This document shows, piece after piece, positions 23,499-31,235 of a stretch of DNA of 33,262 nucleotides. The stretch covers positions 1 through 33,262 of the forward strand of contig NZ_LMUD01000012.1 in assembly GCF_009766095.1 (NCBI RefSeq). Reading direction: 5' to 3'. The notes under the pieces were generated by a model. It made no database searches. It was not told the DNA's origin and was given only the letters and a program-made list of their open reading frames with translations. This DNA comes from Granulicella sp. S190. Lineage in GTDB: Bacteria; Acidobacteriota; Terriglobia; Terriglobales; Acidobacteriaceae. The translations under genes and the position numbers were made by a program. The stretch's first letter is position 1; every line of letters starts with the position of its first letter.

Positions 23499-24752
23499 AT
23501 GAAGTTCCTGCTCATCCCCTGCCATCCGCAAATCCGGCGATGGCTGATCCTCGGCTCCGCTGCGTTGCCGGTCCTATTGGCCGCAGGGTGCGCCAGTCCC
23601 GGACCGCCTCGCCCTCCCTCCCTCAATCTCCCTGAACCCGTCAAAGACATCGCTGCAGAGCGGATCGGAGACCGGGTAGTGCTTCATTGGACGACACCCG
23701 AGAAGACCACCGACCGCGTCGCCATCAAAGGTGCTGTCACGGCAGAGATCTGTCGCGTTGCAGCCCCGCCTTCACCGCAGACACCCTCTGTAACTCCAAC
23801 CTGTGCCGCGGTGAAGCGGCTCCCGGTACAGGCAGGACCAGGCCACGCAGAAGACGTTCTACCCTCATCGCTTACCGTCGATCCGCCTTCGCTCCTGGGG
23901 TACCGGGTGCAGCTCTTCAACGGAAGCGGCCGTTCGGCAGGACTCTCCAACGAGACCTATGTAGCCTCCGGCGCGGCCCCGCCGTCGGTCGAGCAGCTTC
24001 GCGCAACTGCCATCCGCAAGGGCATTCAGCTTGAGTGGCAGCGCAAGGACACCTCCTTCCCGGTGCAGCTTGACCGCCTTCTCGTGACCTCCGACGGCTC
24101 CCCGGCAAATCCTCAGAAAAACAAACCAGCCTCTCCGCCCGCTACAAAGCCATCCCCACACAGCAGATTCGGAAAGACCCCGCCTCCCTCCCCGGACCAA
24201 TTGGCCAAGCCGAAGTCCAATTCGACGATCTCATCCCCACCCTCGGATGTGGTGAAGCTTGAGACCCCGACCCAGGCCTCCGACGCCGGCGGCACCATCG
24301 ATCTCAGTACCCATAACGGCGAAAGCTACCGCTACACCGCGCGCCGGGTTCGCACAATCTCTCTTCAGGGCCACACTCTTCTGCTCCGCAGCGAAACCTC
24401 CCCGCCCATCACCGTCGCCATGCTCGATACCTTCCCGCCCGGCATCCCCACAGGACTTGAAGCTGTACCCGGCGGAGCAACCGCATCGGACCGATCCATC
24501 GATCTCTCCTGGAACCCGGACACAGACCCTGATCTCGAGGGGTATAGTGTGTATCGTCAGGAAATCTCCTCAACCGGCCAAGTCGCGGGACCAGCGATCC
24601 GCCTGAACTCCACCCCGATCGTCGGCCCTGCCTACCGCGATCAAACCGCAGCTCCCGGCCATCGCTACGCCTATCGCATCACCGCGGTCGATACCTCAGG
24701 GAACGAGAGCGCCCCAGGCGCCAGCGTGCAGGAAACTCTAAGGGAGCAATAA
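23499..24752 (+). CDS. Lipoprotein with C-terminal fibronectin type III domain
   Basis: About 417 residues. The first 27 form a lipoprotein signal with the lipobox LLAAGC, so it is anchored in a membrane facing the periplasm. The middle is low in conservation and includes a Pro/Ser/Lys-rich linker (about residues 200-245, with runs such as PSPDQLAKPKSNS). The C-terminal 100 residues form a fibronectin type III domain (FPPGIPTGLEAV, LSWNPDTDPDLEGYSVYRQ and YRITAVDTSGNES). A second FnIII-like unit is probable before the linker (RIGDRVVLHWTTPE and SLLGYRVQLFNGSGR). Binding to a polysaccharide or protein is plausible; no enzyme domain is present. I chose ATG 23499 because the signal begins there; an upstream in-frame ATG at 23358 would bury it. 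The FAH-family gene starts only three bases after its stop. Confidence 0.85.
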   Translation: MKFLLIPCHPQIRRWLILGSAALPVLLAAGCASPGPPRPPSLNLPEPVKDIAAERIGDRVVLHWTTPEKTTDRVAIKGAVTAEICRVAAPPSPQTPSVTPTCAAVKRLPVQAGPGHAEDVLPSSLTVDPPSLLGYRVQLFNGSGRSAGLSNETYVASGAAPPSVEQLRATAIRKGIQLEWQRKDTSFPVQLDRLLVTSDGSPANPQKNKPASPPATKPSPHSRFGKTPPPSPDQLAKPKSNSTISSPPSDVVKLETPTQASDAGGTIDLSTHNGESYRYTARRVRTISLQGHTLLLRSETSPPITVAMLDTFPPGIPTGLEAVPGGATASDRSIDLSWNPDTDPDLEGYSVYRQEISSTGQVAGPAIRLNSTPIVGPAYRDQTAAPGHRYAYRITAVDTSGNESAPGASVQETLREQ

Positions 24753-24755
24753 AGC

Positions 24756-25604
24756 ATGCGTTACTGCAAGTATCTGTCGTCTGAGAACGACACCTTCCTG
24801 CCCCGCTATGCGCTGGTCGAGAAGCGTCAGGGAGCCCTCTGGGCCACACTCCCCATGCAGGCTCCGCAGGAAGACCTGAACACCCGTATTCTCGGTGGCG
24901 TCCCCATCCCTACCCTCGCAGTCGACTTCGAGCCCACCCTCCTCGACGACCTGCATCTTCTCCCGCCGGTCACGCCCTCGAAGATCGTCTGCGTCGGCCG
25001 CAACTACCGCGATCACGCTACAGAGCTGGGCAACGACGTCCCCACCGAGCCGCTTCTCTTCCTCAAGCCTCCCTCCTCCCTCCTCGGTCCCAGGGGTACC
25101 ATCCGCATGCCCGCCATCTCCCACCGTGTTGATTACGAGGGGGAATTAGGCATCGTCATCGGTCGCCGCTGCTACAAGATCGGTCCCGACGAAGACGTAA
25201 GACCCTATATTCGCGGCTACGTCTGCGTCAACGACGTCACCGCTCGTGACATCCAGAAGTCCGACAGCCAGTGGACCCGTGGCAAAGGATTCGACACCTT
25301 CTGCCCCGTCGGCCCCTTCGTCTCCGACGAGATCGACCCCTGCGGATTCGAATCGAAGACGGCCGCCCCAGTCACCGTTACCACCCGTCTCAACGGTGTG
25401 ATCAAGCAGCAGGGCAGCACCCGCGACTTCATCTTCTCCATCCCCGAACTCCTCCGTTACATCACCGGCACCATGACCCTCGAACCCGGCGACCTGATCC
25501 CTACAGGAACTCCTGCAGGAGTAGGAGCCGTTCAGCCCGGTGACAGCATCCAAGTTGAAATAGACGGTCTGGGCATCTTGGAAAATCAATTTGCCGCCGG
25601 TTAA
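24756..25604 (+). CDS. Fumarylacetoacetate hydrolase-family protein
   Basis: A cytoplasmic metal-dependent C-C hydrolase/isomerase/decarboxylase fold of 282 residues. The family core begins at about residue 72 (SKIVCVGRNYRDHATELG), and the metal ligands appear as the two Glu in VDYEGELGIVIG and the Asp in VCVNDVTARD. The active-site loop WTRGKGFDTFCPVGP and the final GDLIPTGTPAGVG are typical of the 2-hydroxyhepta-2,4-diene-1,7-dioate isomerase/acylpyruvase branch. Which reaction it performs cannot be decided from the sequence. An AGGGAG ribosome-binding site lies ahead of ATG 24756, inside the end of the lipoprotein gene. The short gap implies co-transcription, though no functional connection to a FnIII lipoprotein is obvious. 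Confidence 0.92.
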   Translation: MRYCKYLSSENDTFLPRYALVEKRQGALWATLPMQAPQEDLNTRILGGVPIPTLAVDFEPTLLDDLHLLPPVTPSKIVCVGRNYRDHATELGNDVPTEPLLFLKPPSSLLGPRGTIRMPAISHRVDYEGELGIVIGRRCYKIGPDEDVRPYIRGYVCVNDVTARDIQKSDSQWTRGKGFDTFCPVGPFVSDEIDPCGFESKTAAPVTVTTRLNGVIKQQGSTRDFIFSIPELLRYITGTMTLEPGDLIPTGTPAGVGAVQPGDSIQVEIDGLGILENQFAAG

Positions 25605-25644
25605 CATTCGCGGCCACAACGGGACAACGCAATCCCTCAGAGCT

Positions 25645-25653
25645 TGATAAAAT
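25645..25653 (+). promoter_or_regulatory. Candidate extended -10 promoter for transaldolase
   Basis: TGATAAAAT combines the TGn extension and a -10 hexamer TAAAAT with one mismatch. It lies about 28 bases upstream of the transaldolase ATG. No good -35 is seen, as expected for an extended -10 promoter. Prediction by eye. Confidence 0.35.
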
Positions 25654-25680
25654 CTGTACTAGCAGCCAAGGAGAAAGAAT

Positions 25681-26679
25681 ATGGCATCGTTACTCGAACA
25701 GCTTCGTGGATACACCACAGTCGTCTCTGATAGCGGAGACTTTAACGCCATCCAACAGTTCCGTCCGCAGGACGCCACCACGAATCCATCGCTGATCGCC
25801 GCTGCAGCAGAAATGCCCGGATACCAGACCGTCGTCGATGACGTGCTGAAGCAGGTGCGCAAAGACGCAGGCTCCGGCGCCTCCGACAAGGACATCGCCG
25901 CGCTGGCCTTCCGGCCTCTTGAAGTTGCCTTCGGCCTCAAGATCCTCAACATCATTCCTGGTCGCGTCTCCACCGAAGTCGACGCCCGCCTCTCCTACGA
26001 CACGGAAAAGTCCGTCGAAGAAGCGCATGCCATCATCGCCCTCTACGACAAGGCCGGCATCTCGCGCGACCGCGTCCTCATCAAGCTCGCCTCCACTTGG
26101 GAGGGCATCCGCGCCGCCGAGATCCTCGAGAAGGAAGGTATCCACTGCAACATGACTCTGCTCTTCGGTCTTCATCAGGCCGTCGCCGCCGCAGAGGCTC
26201 ATGCCACCCTCATCTCTCCCTTCGTCGGTCGCATTCTGGACTGGTACAAGAAAGACACCGGTAAGGACTACGCCCCCGCAGACGATCCCGGCGTTCACTC
26301 CGTCACCACCATCTACAACTACTACAAGAAATTCGGCTACAAGACCGTCGTCATGGGCGCAAGCTTCCGCAACATCGGTGAGATCACCGAGCTTGCCGGT
26401 TGCGATCTCCTCACCATCGCGCCGAAGCTGCTGACCGAGCTTGAGTCGACTCAGGGCGACCTGCCGCGCAAGCTCGACCCTGCCAACTCCCAGAAGCTGG
26501 ATATAAAGAAGATCCCAATGGACAAAGCTACCTTCGAGAAGATGCATGCCGAGGACCGCATGGCCCACGACAAGCTGAAGGAAGGCATCGACGGCTTCTC
26601 CAAAGCCATCGTTGATCTTGAAGTGCTCCTCACCAAGCGCCTCAGCGAGATCACCGAGCCGGCAACCGCCGCTCACTAA
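25681..26679 (+). CDS. tal: Transaldolase
   Basis: Transfers a dihydroxyacetone unit between sugar phosphates in the non-oxidative pentose phosphate pathway (sedoheptulose 7-phosphate plus glyceraldehyde 3-phosphate to erythrose 4-phosphate plus fructose 6-phosphate). At 332 residues it is the long TalA/TalB type. The Schiff-base lysine is K135 in [10 protein letters not shown], and the conserved early Asp is D17 in [16 protein letters not shown] at 31-38 and TEVDARLS at 98-105 are also intact. AAGGAG lies ten bases before ATG 25681. It is expressed from its own likely promoter and ends in a strong hairpin terminator. The nearby sugar hydrolases could feed pentoses into this pathway, though they are 16 kb away and no direct linkage is shown. 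Confidence 0.97.
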   Translation: MASLLEQLRGYTTVVSDSGDFNAIQQFRPQDATTNPSLIAAAAEMPGYQTVVDDVLKQVRKDAGSGASDKDIAALAFRPLEVAFGLKILNIIPGRVSTEVDARLSYDTEKSVEEAHAIIALYDKAGISRDRVLIKLASTWEGIRAAEILEKEGIHCNMTLLFGLHQAVAAAEAHATLISPFVGRILDWYKKDTGKDYAPADDPGVHSVTTIYNYYKKFGYKTVVMGASFRNIGEITELAGCDLLTIAPKLLTELESTQGDLPRKLDPANSQKLDIKKIPMDKATFEKMHAEDRMAHDKLKEGIDGFSKAIVDLEVLLTKRLSEITEPATAAH

Positions 26680-26700
26680 ACAACACCCTGAAACATGAGG

Positions 26701-26735
26701 AAAGGGCAGAGGCTAAATCAGCCTCTGCCCTTTTT
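26701..26735. terminator. Strong bidirectional terminator between tal and the GGDEF gene
   Basis: A perfect 14-bp stem, from AAAGGGCAGAGGCT (26701-26714) to its complement at 26720-26733, with a 5-base loop AAATC and a following U-tract. A-rich sequence on the other side makes it suitable for the converging diguanylate cyclase gene as well. Confidence 0.92.
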
Positions 26736-26754
26736 CAATTCAATCGCTGCTCAA

Positions 26755-28206
26755 TCAGCGAATCGCCGAAACATTACTTCGCCTGCCCGCGACCGCAGCC
26801 ATGTGCGAGTCCACCACCGCAGCCGTCAGCCCGGACACACCCTTTGAAGCCTGCGCCCCCGGCCTGTGCTTCAGCGCATACATCCTCTGGTCGGCCACGC
26901 GCAGCAACCGAATCGAGTCCTCTGCATCATCCGGGTAAACCGCCATCCCAACGCTGGCTGTCACGACCATCATCTTTCCATCCATCACAATCGGTCGCTC
27001 CATCGCTCTCCGCACCGTATCCGCAAAGTGGTTCAGTGAGCGCTCCTGCTCCATATCCGTCGCCACGATGATGAACTCATCGCCGCCCAGCCGTGCCAGC
27101 GTATCCGACGCCCTTACGCCCTTGCGCAGGTTCGAGGAGATCTCCCGCAGCACCTGGTCGCCTGCCTGGTGGCCCATCGTATCGTTGATCCTCTTGAAGC
27201 CGTCCAAGTCAAGAATGATCAGCGCCACTCTGCTTCGCGTGCGATCCGCGCGTTCAATCGCCGTCGTCAGCCTATCGGCAAACAACCTCCGGTTCGGCAG
27301 CCCCGTCAGCTCGTCATGCAGCGCCAGCCACTCATTGCTCGAAATCTGCTCCTCTAGCATCACCAGGATCATGCCGATCGAGATCAACCACTTCTGCATA
27401 TTCCATATGTGCGACGCGATATCCGCATACGCGCGATACTGCACGATCCACGGATGCAGCAGCAGGCACAGCGACCAGATCGTAAATCCAGTCACAATCG
27501 CCAGTCTGCCTGTGCTCCCTCTCGGCAGTCTTCGCTGAAAGTTCATCGCAGCCGTCGCATACACGCAGCATAGGCTCCAGTACACCGCAGACCTGAAGTC
27601 CGCGAGATGGATCAGATAGCCCATCGCCATCCACCCGCACACGTGCGCCAGCGCCAGCTGCCAGTTCCGGCGCAGATACAGCGACGTGCACACGCCAATC
27701 ACCATCCCCGCAGCCATGCAGGGGAAGTACGCAAGCCCCGTATTCAGGTGCAGCCCATAGATCGTGCAGATTGCCATCAAAGGCAAAGTATTCAGAGAAA
27801 GAAAAAGAAGCCGCGAGCGCGTAGAGACCGGGTGAACTCCTGAAGCCCACACAAAGATCATGCCCGTCAGCAGATAGCAATCCATCACAATCACATGCAG
27901 AATCTTCTGTGGCGGTCCACCCTGCGCATAGAACGTATGCGCAACCGCCTCCACCAGGGTAAAGAAAAGACCCAGCAACCATAGATCGGCGCGCTCCTGC
28001 GGATGCCGCTGACGCAGCAGCATCAGAATGACGATCAGGATCATCAACGCTAAAAGATCAGGAAGGAAGGCAAAGTTCATCAGAACCCAGGCATCTTCGC
28101 AATTTGGATTGACCTCCATCAGAGGTCCCGCGAGATGCGTTTCTAACCAGTCGGTGACGCAACGCAAATGGTCACCGTGAAACCTGAAACAAAGCAAGAG
28201 ATCCAA
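26755..28206 (-). CDS. Membrane-bound diguanylate cyclase (GGDEF)
   Basis: Makes cyclic di-GMP from two GTP. Residues about 45-285 hold seven or eight hydrophobic helices of an unidentified membrane sensor; the cytoplasmic GGDEF domain covers about 298-455. It begins DELTGLPNRR, the active-site loop GGDEF is at 374-378, and an inhibitory RxxD site (RASD, 365-368) sits five residues before it, so product inhibition is expected. A 30-residue Ala/Ser-rich tail follows. There is no EAL domain. The open frame begins at a TTG (28206); TTG 28167 and ATG 28119 (MEVNPNCEDAW) are possible starts, and the start is uncertain. The inducing signal is unknown. Confidence 0.92.
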   Translation of the reverse strand: MDLLLCFRFHGDHLRCVTDWLETHLAGPLMEVNPNCEDAWVLMNFAFLPDLLALMILIVILMLLRQRHPQERADLWLLGLFFTLVEAVAHTFYAQGGPPQKILHVIVMDCYLLTGMIFVWASGVHPVSTRSRLLFLSLNTLPLMAICTIYGLHLNTGLAYFPCMAAGMVIGVCTSLYLRRNWQLALAHVCGWMAMGYLIHLADFRSAVYWSLCCVYATAAMNFQRRLPRGSTGRLAIVTGFTIWSLCLLLHPWIVQYRAYADIASHIWNMQKWLISIGMILVMLEEQISSNEWLALHDELTGLPNRRLFADRLTTAIERADRTRSRVALIILDLDGFKRINDTMGHQAGDQVLREISSNLRKGVRASDTLARLGGDEFIIVATDMEQERSLNHFADTVRRAMERPIVMDGKMMVVTASVGMAVYPDDAEDSIRLLRVADQRMYALKHRPGAQASKGVSGLTAAVVDSHMAAVAGRRSNVSAIR

Positions 28207-28760
28207 CGAGCGGCATCAGCAGCGACGAACAGGGCCGATCGCAAAGCCAGCAATAAAGTAGGACAGTCAGCACGAGAACTCAGCGAACCTTCATGCTGTG
28301 GCGCGATGCCGTTGTCTCGCAAACTCTTCTCAAAGACAGCGGTAACGTTCAGAGCAAATCAGTGACCCTCCCGCAAGGGTCAAACGCTCATCCTTCGACT
28401 TCGCGGGGGCCGTGACAACTCATCGTTATCAAACGCATTTTGAAGCAAACCGTTGCACAATTATGCGGTAGTTCCTGGGAAATCAAACATAAAAATCTGT
28501 AACACCAAGGGGACATACTCCTGCACAATCACAGTGTTTTTCCTCCAATGACTCCTTAACTCAGCACAGCCACCGGATACGCGACATCGGCCGGCTATCT
28601 TTCACTAAGACCCCGGTTTGGCGCAACAGTTGCCACGCCACACAGTAGTGAAAGACGTCAGCCAACCGTTACAGGAAAAATCCTTTTGGAAGCATTGACT
28701 TCCAAAGAAATGGGGAGTCGATTCTCATCCCCGCAGGCTGGTCTCAAGGAAGTAGCCCGC
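28207..28760. other. Gene-free region upstream of the GGDEF gene
   Basis: No convincing coding sequence, tRNA or mobile element. The stretch lies between the start of the diguanylate cyclase and the terminator of the FecR-domain gene, so it should contain the cyclase promoter. The only strong structure noticed is the inverted repeat at 28363-28382. Length is unusually large for this compact window. Confidence 0.6.
28363..28382. repeat. Perfect 7-bp inverted repeat TGACCCT/AGGGTCA
   Basis: Arms TGACCCT (28363-28369) and AGGGTCA (28376-28382) surround a 6-base spacer. There is no U-tract on either side, so an operator or small stem-loop is more likely than a terminator. It lies about 160 bases upstream of the open frame of the diguanylate cyclase. 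Confidence 0.45.
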
Positions 28761-28801
28761 AAAAAATAAAGGCTGGACGATCGTCTCCAATCATCCAGCC
28801 T
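28761..28801 (-). terminator. Rho-independent terminator of the FecR-domain gene
   Basis: On the minus strand a 13-bp stem including two G-U pairs (28770-28801, arms AGGCTGGATGATT and GATCGTCCAGCCT, loop GGAGAC) is followed by a TTTATTTTTT tract. It ends about 20 bases past the stop codon of the gene at 28822. Confidence 0.9.
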
Positions 28802-28821
28802 GGCTCCTCTCACTTCAACGT

Positions 28822-29835
28822 TTACCGATGACCTCCGCCACCCCCGCCGTGGAATCCCCCTCCGCCGCCACCCTGGAATCCACCGCCGCCATGGAACCCA
28901 CCGCCTGACACGGCAGCTCCGTGAAAGCCACCTCGGCCTACCGACCCGCCGCGCAAGCCATACCCTCCACGATAACCACCACCACGCCCATAGAAGCCCC
29001 GGCCATACACAAACCCGCCACCATATAGGTAATACGGCGAGTAGAAGCCAAATCCAAAGGGGCTGAAGAACGGGCCGCCGCCGGGAATCCAGTCGTACCC
29101 ATAAAGATCCGCGTCCCACGCCCAGCCGGGAGCAAACCCGCCGTACCCATAACCTGGGCCATAGTCGGCGTACTGCGATGCGAGATCGACATTTGCCTCG
29201 CCCAGGTAACGCGAACGCAGCTCACTCCAGCGATACAGATCATCCTCAGAGCGGTCTTTGTTGAAACCCACAGGCTTCACCGCCTCGCCCACCAGCGTAA
29301 TTTGCTTGCCGCCCTTCACCTCCACTGGCTTCACGTTGCTCTGCAGATTGCTTCCCGGATACACCGCAGCCTTCCCGTCAAACGTCCGCACCGTATTCGC
29401 ATCGGCGTTGAACTCGTACAGGCCGTTCTTCAGAATCTGTGTCTGGCCGCCCTTCTGGCCGATCAGGATCATGTTCTGCGGATAGAGCTGGTCTGCCTCG
29501 ACCTCGGCGCGACCCTGCTCAATGCTGACCTCGGTATGGGTCAGGTCCGGTTTGATCATCTTCACCGTGCTGTTCTTATCCAGCCGCAGAAACACGCCCG
29601 GAGTCAGCAGTATCTCCGCCTTGCCATCCGCAGTCGCCAGATACTGCCCAGCCTCTATCTCCGCCTGGCCAACGGAACGCACCGTAACCTGCCGGCCATC
29701 GATGGAAGCTTGGCCTTCTACATAATTGAGTGTTCCCGGGCGGGCTGGGTTCGCGCCTTGCTGCTGTGCAAAGGCAGGCGTAAACAGAGTCGCCAGGGAG
29801 AGGAGAAGAATCGGTTTGAGCCCTGACATGTTCAT
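28822..29835 (-). CDS. Secreted FecR-domain protein with Gly-rich C-terminal tail
   Basis: About 337 residues. A Sec signal (to about residue 23, ending TPAFA) is followed by a FecR-like beta domain (about 35-175: YVEGQASIDGRQV, LTPGVFLRLDKNSTVKMI, TEVSIEQGRAEVE and VRTFDGKAAV). The last 130 residues are low complexity: first Tyr/Gly/Pro/Phe-rich, then GGG-His/Phe repeats ending GGGGGGHR. FecR proteins usually transmit signals to an ECF sigma factor, but this one has a signal peptide and no cytoplasmic part and no sigma factor lies nearby, so it is probably an exported structural or surface protein. ATG 29835 has AGAGG four bases upstream; an in-frame ATG at 29850 adds five residues and 29829 removes two. 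A strong terminator follows the gene. Confidence 0.88.
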   Translation of the reverse strand: MNMSGLKPILLLSLATLFTPAFAQQQGANPARPGTLNYVEGQASIDGRQVTVRSVGQAEIEAGQYLATADGKAEILLTPGVFLRLDKNSTVKMIKPDLTHTEVSIEQGRAEVEADQLYPQNMILIGQKGGQTQILKNGLYEFNADANTVRTFDGKAAVYPGSNLQSNVKPVEVKGGKQITLVGEAVKPVGFNKDRSEDDLYRWSELRSRYLGEANVDLASQYADYGPGYGYGGFAPGWAWDADLYGYDWIPGGGPFFSPFGFGFYSPYYLYGGGFVYGRGFYGRGGGYRGGYGLRGGSVGRGGFHGAAVSGGGFHGGGGFQGGGGGGFHGGGGGGHR

Positions 29836-29902
29836 AAAACCTCTGCTCATTTAGATGAGACAGAAGCGGAAACGTCACATTACGCTCAAATTGTGCCTGA
29901 CC

Positions 29903-29924
29903 ATTGAACCCAAGCTGGCTCAAT
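29903..29924. repeat. Inverted repeat upstream of the FecR-domain gene
   Basis: ATTGA and TCAAT arms with an inner CC/GG pair (one mismatch) form a 22-bp near-palindrome centred about 80 bases upstream of the gene's start. Possible operator; visual observation only. Confidence 0.25.
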
Positions 29925-30087
29925 AAGTTGCTGTCTCTGACTGACCTATTGCAAGCGCGAGACACGGCAGAGGCAAATGTCGAGAAAATAGTCCCTGAAG
30001 GGTCGGCGATCCTCGAAAACGGCCTCGAAACCGTATTGTAAAAAGTTTGTCAGTCGATCAGAAACAGATCCAGAACGTGGTTCTGCC

Positions 30088-30729
30088 CTAAAGCGGTTTA
30101 CGGCAAGCCATCGCCATACTCTTCCACATGTAGGGAACTCGCCCTGCGCCTTCGAATCGAAGATCACGGAACCCCGCATCTTCAATAGCCTTGCCTAAGG
30201 TCTTGGCCGACCAGAACTTGATGTGGCCGTGGTCCCAAAGAACGGTAAAGTGGGTGTCCATGCGCCCAGTAACCGCCATCGCCAGGTTCTTCAGATAGCC
30301 GTGATACGGCGTTGTAATCACCATCATGCCGCCAGGCTTCAATACGCTGTACGCGGTTCGAAGAAAACCCTTGGGATCATAGAGATGTTCAATCACCTCG
30401 GTGCTGATCACCAGATCCACCAGACCTACCTGCTTGGTAAGATCTTCAGCCGATGTCTGAGAGTCGCCAAGAATGAAGTCGATATCGGGATAGTTCTTCC
30501 TGGCAATCTCGATCCCTGTGGTCGAGAAATCGGTTCCGTGTAGAACCCAGCCCCGGTCTCTGTAGAGCGACAGAAAACTTCCATTGCCGCAGCCCATGTC
30601 CAAAACCACGCTCTTGGCAGGAACTTTTTCGACAAACCGATCCACGACAGGCTTTAGATAGGAGTGACTGACTTCATGATTTGCAGCCGTGTACTCATAG
30701 CTGATTCCCAACTGCTCTTCGGTCTTCAC
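30088..30729 (-). CDS. Class I SAM-dependent methyltransferase (UbiG/Methyltransf_11-like)
   Basis: A 213-residue Rossmann-type methyltransferase. Motif I is VVLDMGCGNG (41-50), the SAM acidic residue follows in GTDFSTTGIEIA, motif II is VDLVISTEVIEHLYDP, and LKPGGMMVITTPYH is motif III. The middle segment LWDHGHIKFWSAKTLGKAIE is common in sugar- or lipid-modifying methyltransferases of polysaccharide clusters. The substrate is unknown. GTG 30729 is the start, with GAGG five bases upstream, and the start lies within the end of a small Cys-motif ORF, so the two overlap by 35 bases. This suggests translational coupling. The 237 bases between its stop and the FecR-domain gene hold no gene I can support. 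Confidence 0.9.
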   Translation of the reverse strand: MKTEEQLGISYEYTAANHEVSHSYLKPVVDRFVEKVPAKSVVLDMGCGNGSFLSLYRDRGWVLHGTDFSTTGIEIARKNYPDIDFILGDSQTSAEDLTKQVGLVDLVISTEVIEHLYDPKGFLRTAYSVLKPGGMMVITTPYHGYLKNLAMAVTGRMDTHFTVLWDHGHIKFWSAKTLGKAIEDAGFRDLRFEGAGRVPYMWKSMAMACRKPL

Positions 30730-30925
30730 GTCTACCTCGGCCCGTCATATCGACGCTGTCTTCAAATAACTTCGCATGTTCCTTGCTGCAGGACCAGGTA
30801 TGCCCTGCCGTAAGGATCATCCCTGACCTTCGTCTCACTCTCCCACAGATAACACACTGACGCAGCCCTTTGACTTCTTTGTTGCGGAGCCAGCACCAGA
30901 ACCGGATGAGACATACCGTGATCAC
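30695..30925 (-). CDS. Small Cys/His motif protein upstream of the methyltransferase
   Basis: A possible 76-residue protein I do not recognise. It starts at GTG 30925, with a near-perfect AGGAGG five bases upstream, the best ribosome-binding site in this part of the window. The centre contains C24-x2-C27 (CVICG) and C46-x3-H50 (WSCSKEHAKLFED), resembling a small treble-clef or FCS-type zinc finger. The C-terminal 20 residues are Arg-rich. Its last 35 bases overlap the methyltransferase start. A frame extending to ATG 30946 is also open. The evidence for coding is the ribosome-binding site, the Cys spacing and the overlap; the shortness leaves real doubt. Confidence 0.5.
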   Translation of the reverse strand: MITVCLIRFWCWLRNKEVKGLRQCVICGRVRRRSGMILTAGHTWSCSKEHAKLFEDSVDMTGRGRREDRRAVGNQL

Positions 30926-30945
30926 ATCACCCTCCTGATACAGCA

Positions 30946-31068
30946 TCAGGATATCAAACGGTTAGCCTTACGCTCTTCTGTCACAATCTTCCCGCAGACA
31001 CGGCAGAACCGTTCCCTTGCTTTATGTGCTCGCCGGTGCCTCTTCTCCTGCAAGCCGGACTTCCTCAA
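30946..31068 (-). other. Possible tiny ORF with CxxC motif ahead of the small Cys-motif gene
   Basis: In this frame the minus strand encodes ERFCRVCGKIVTEERKANR, a CxxC-Gly pattern like half a zinc finger, and stops with TGA overlapping the ATG at 30946 (TGATG). The only starts are a TTG at 31068 or codons inside the hslU terminator, and none has a ribosome-binding site. It may be a leader peptide, a broken half of a zinc-finger gene, or chance. Confidence 0.2.
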
Positions 31069-31077
31069 ATAAAACAA

Positions 31078-31109
31078 AAAAAGCTGGCGCATTTTTACGC
31101 CAGCTTTTT
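31078..31109. terminator. Terminator downstream of hslU
   Basis: A 12-bp stem with AAAAAGCTGGCG (31078-31089) and CGCCAGCTTTTT (31098-31109) around an 8-base loop, with T-runs on both strands. It lies 127 bases beyond the hslU stop on the minus strand. The intervening 31110-31235 stretch has no gene and is rich in CCAC on the plus strand. Confidence 0.9.
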
Positions 31110-31235
31110 CGTGCACTTCCAGCCACACAAATCACCACAACTTCACCACGTCCTACCATCCAGAACACCACGTTTGGAAACCACAAAAACGCGAAACCCC
31201 CTGCAAACACACCACTCCACCACAACAGAAAAAAG

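Noticed and set aside
25690..26676. A 328-codon minus-strand frame opposite transaldolase
   Set aside because: Exact shadow of the highly conserved transaldolase gene.
28168..28365. Plus-strand 65-codon frame upstream of the GGDEF gene
   Set aside because: No ribosome-binding site, unusual composition and overlap with the cyclase start.
29946..30185. Minus-strand 79-codon frame overlapping the methyltransferase end
   Set aside because: Starts inside the methyltransferase in another frame, no ribosome-binding site and no recognisable motif, though the segment after 30087 looks faintly protein-like.
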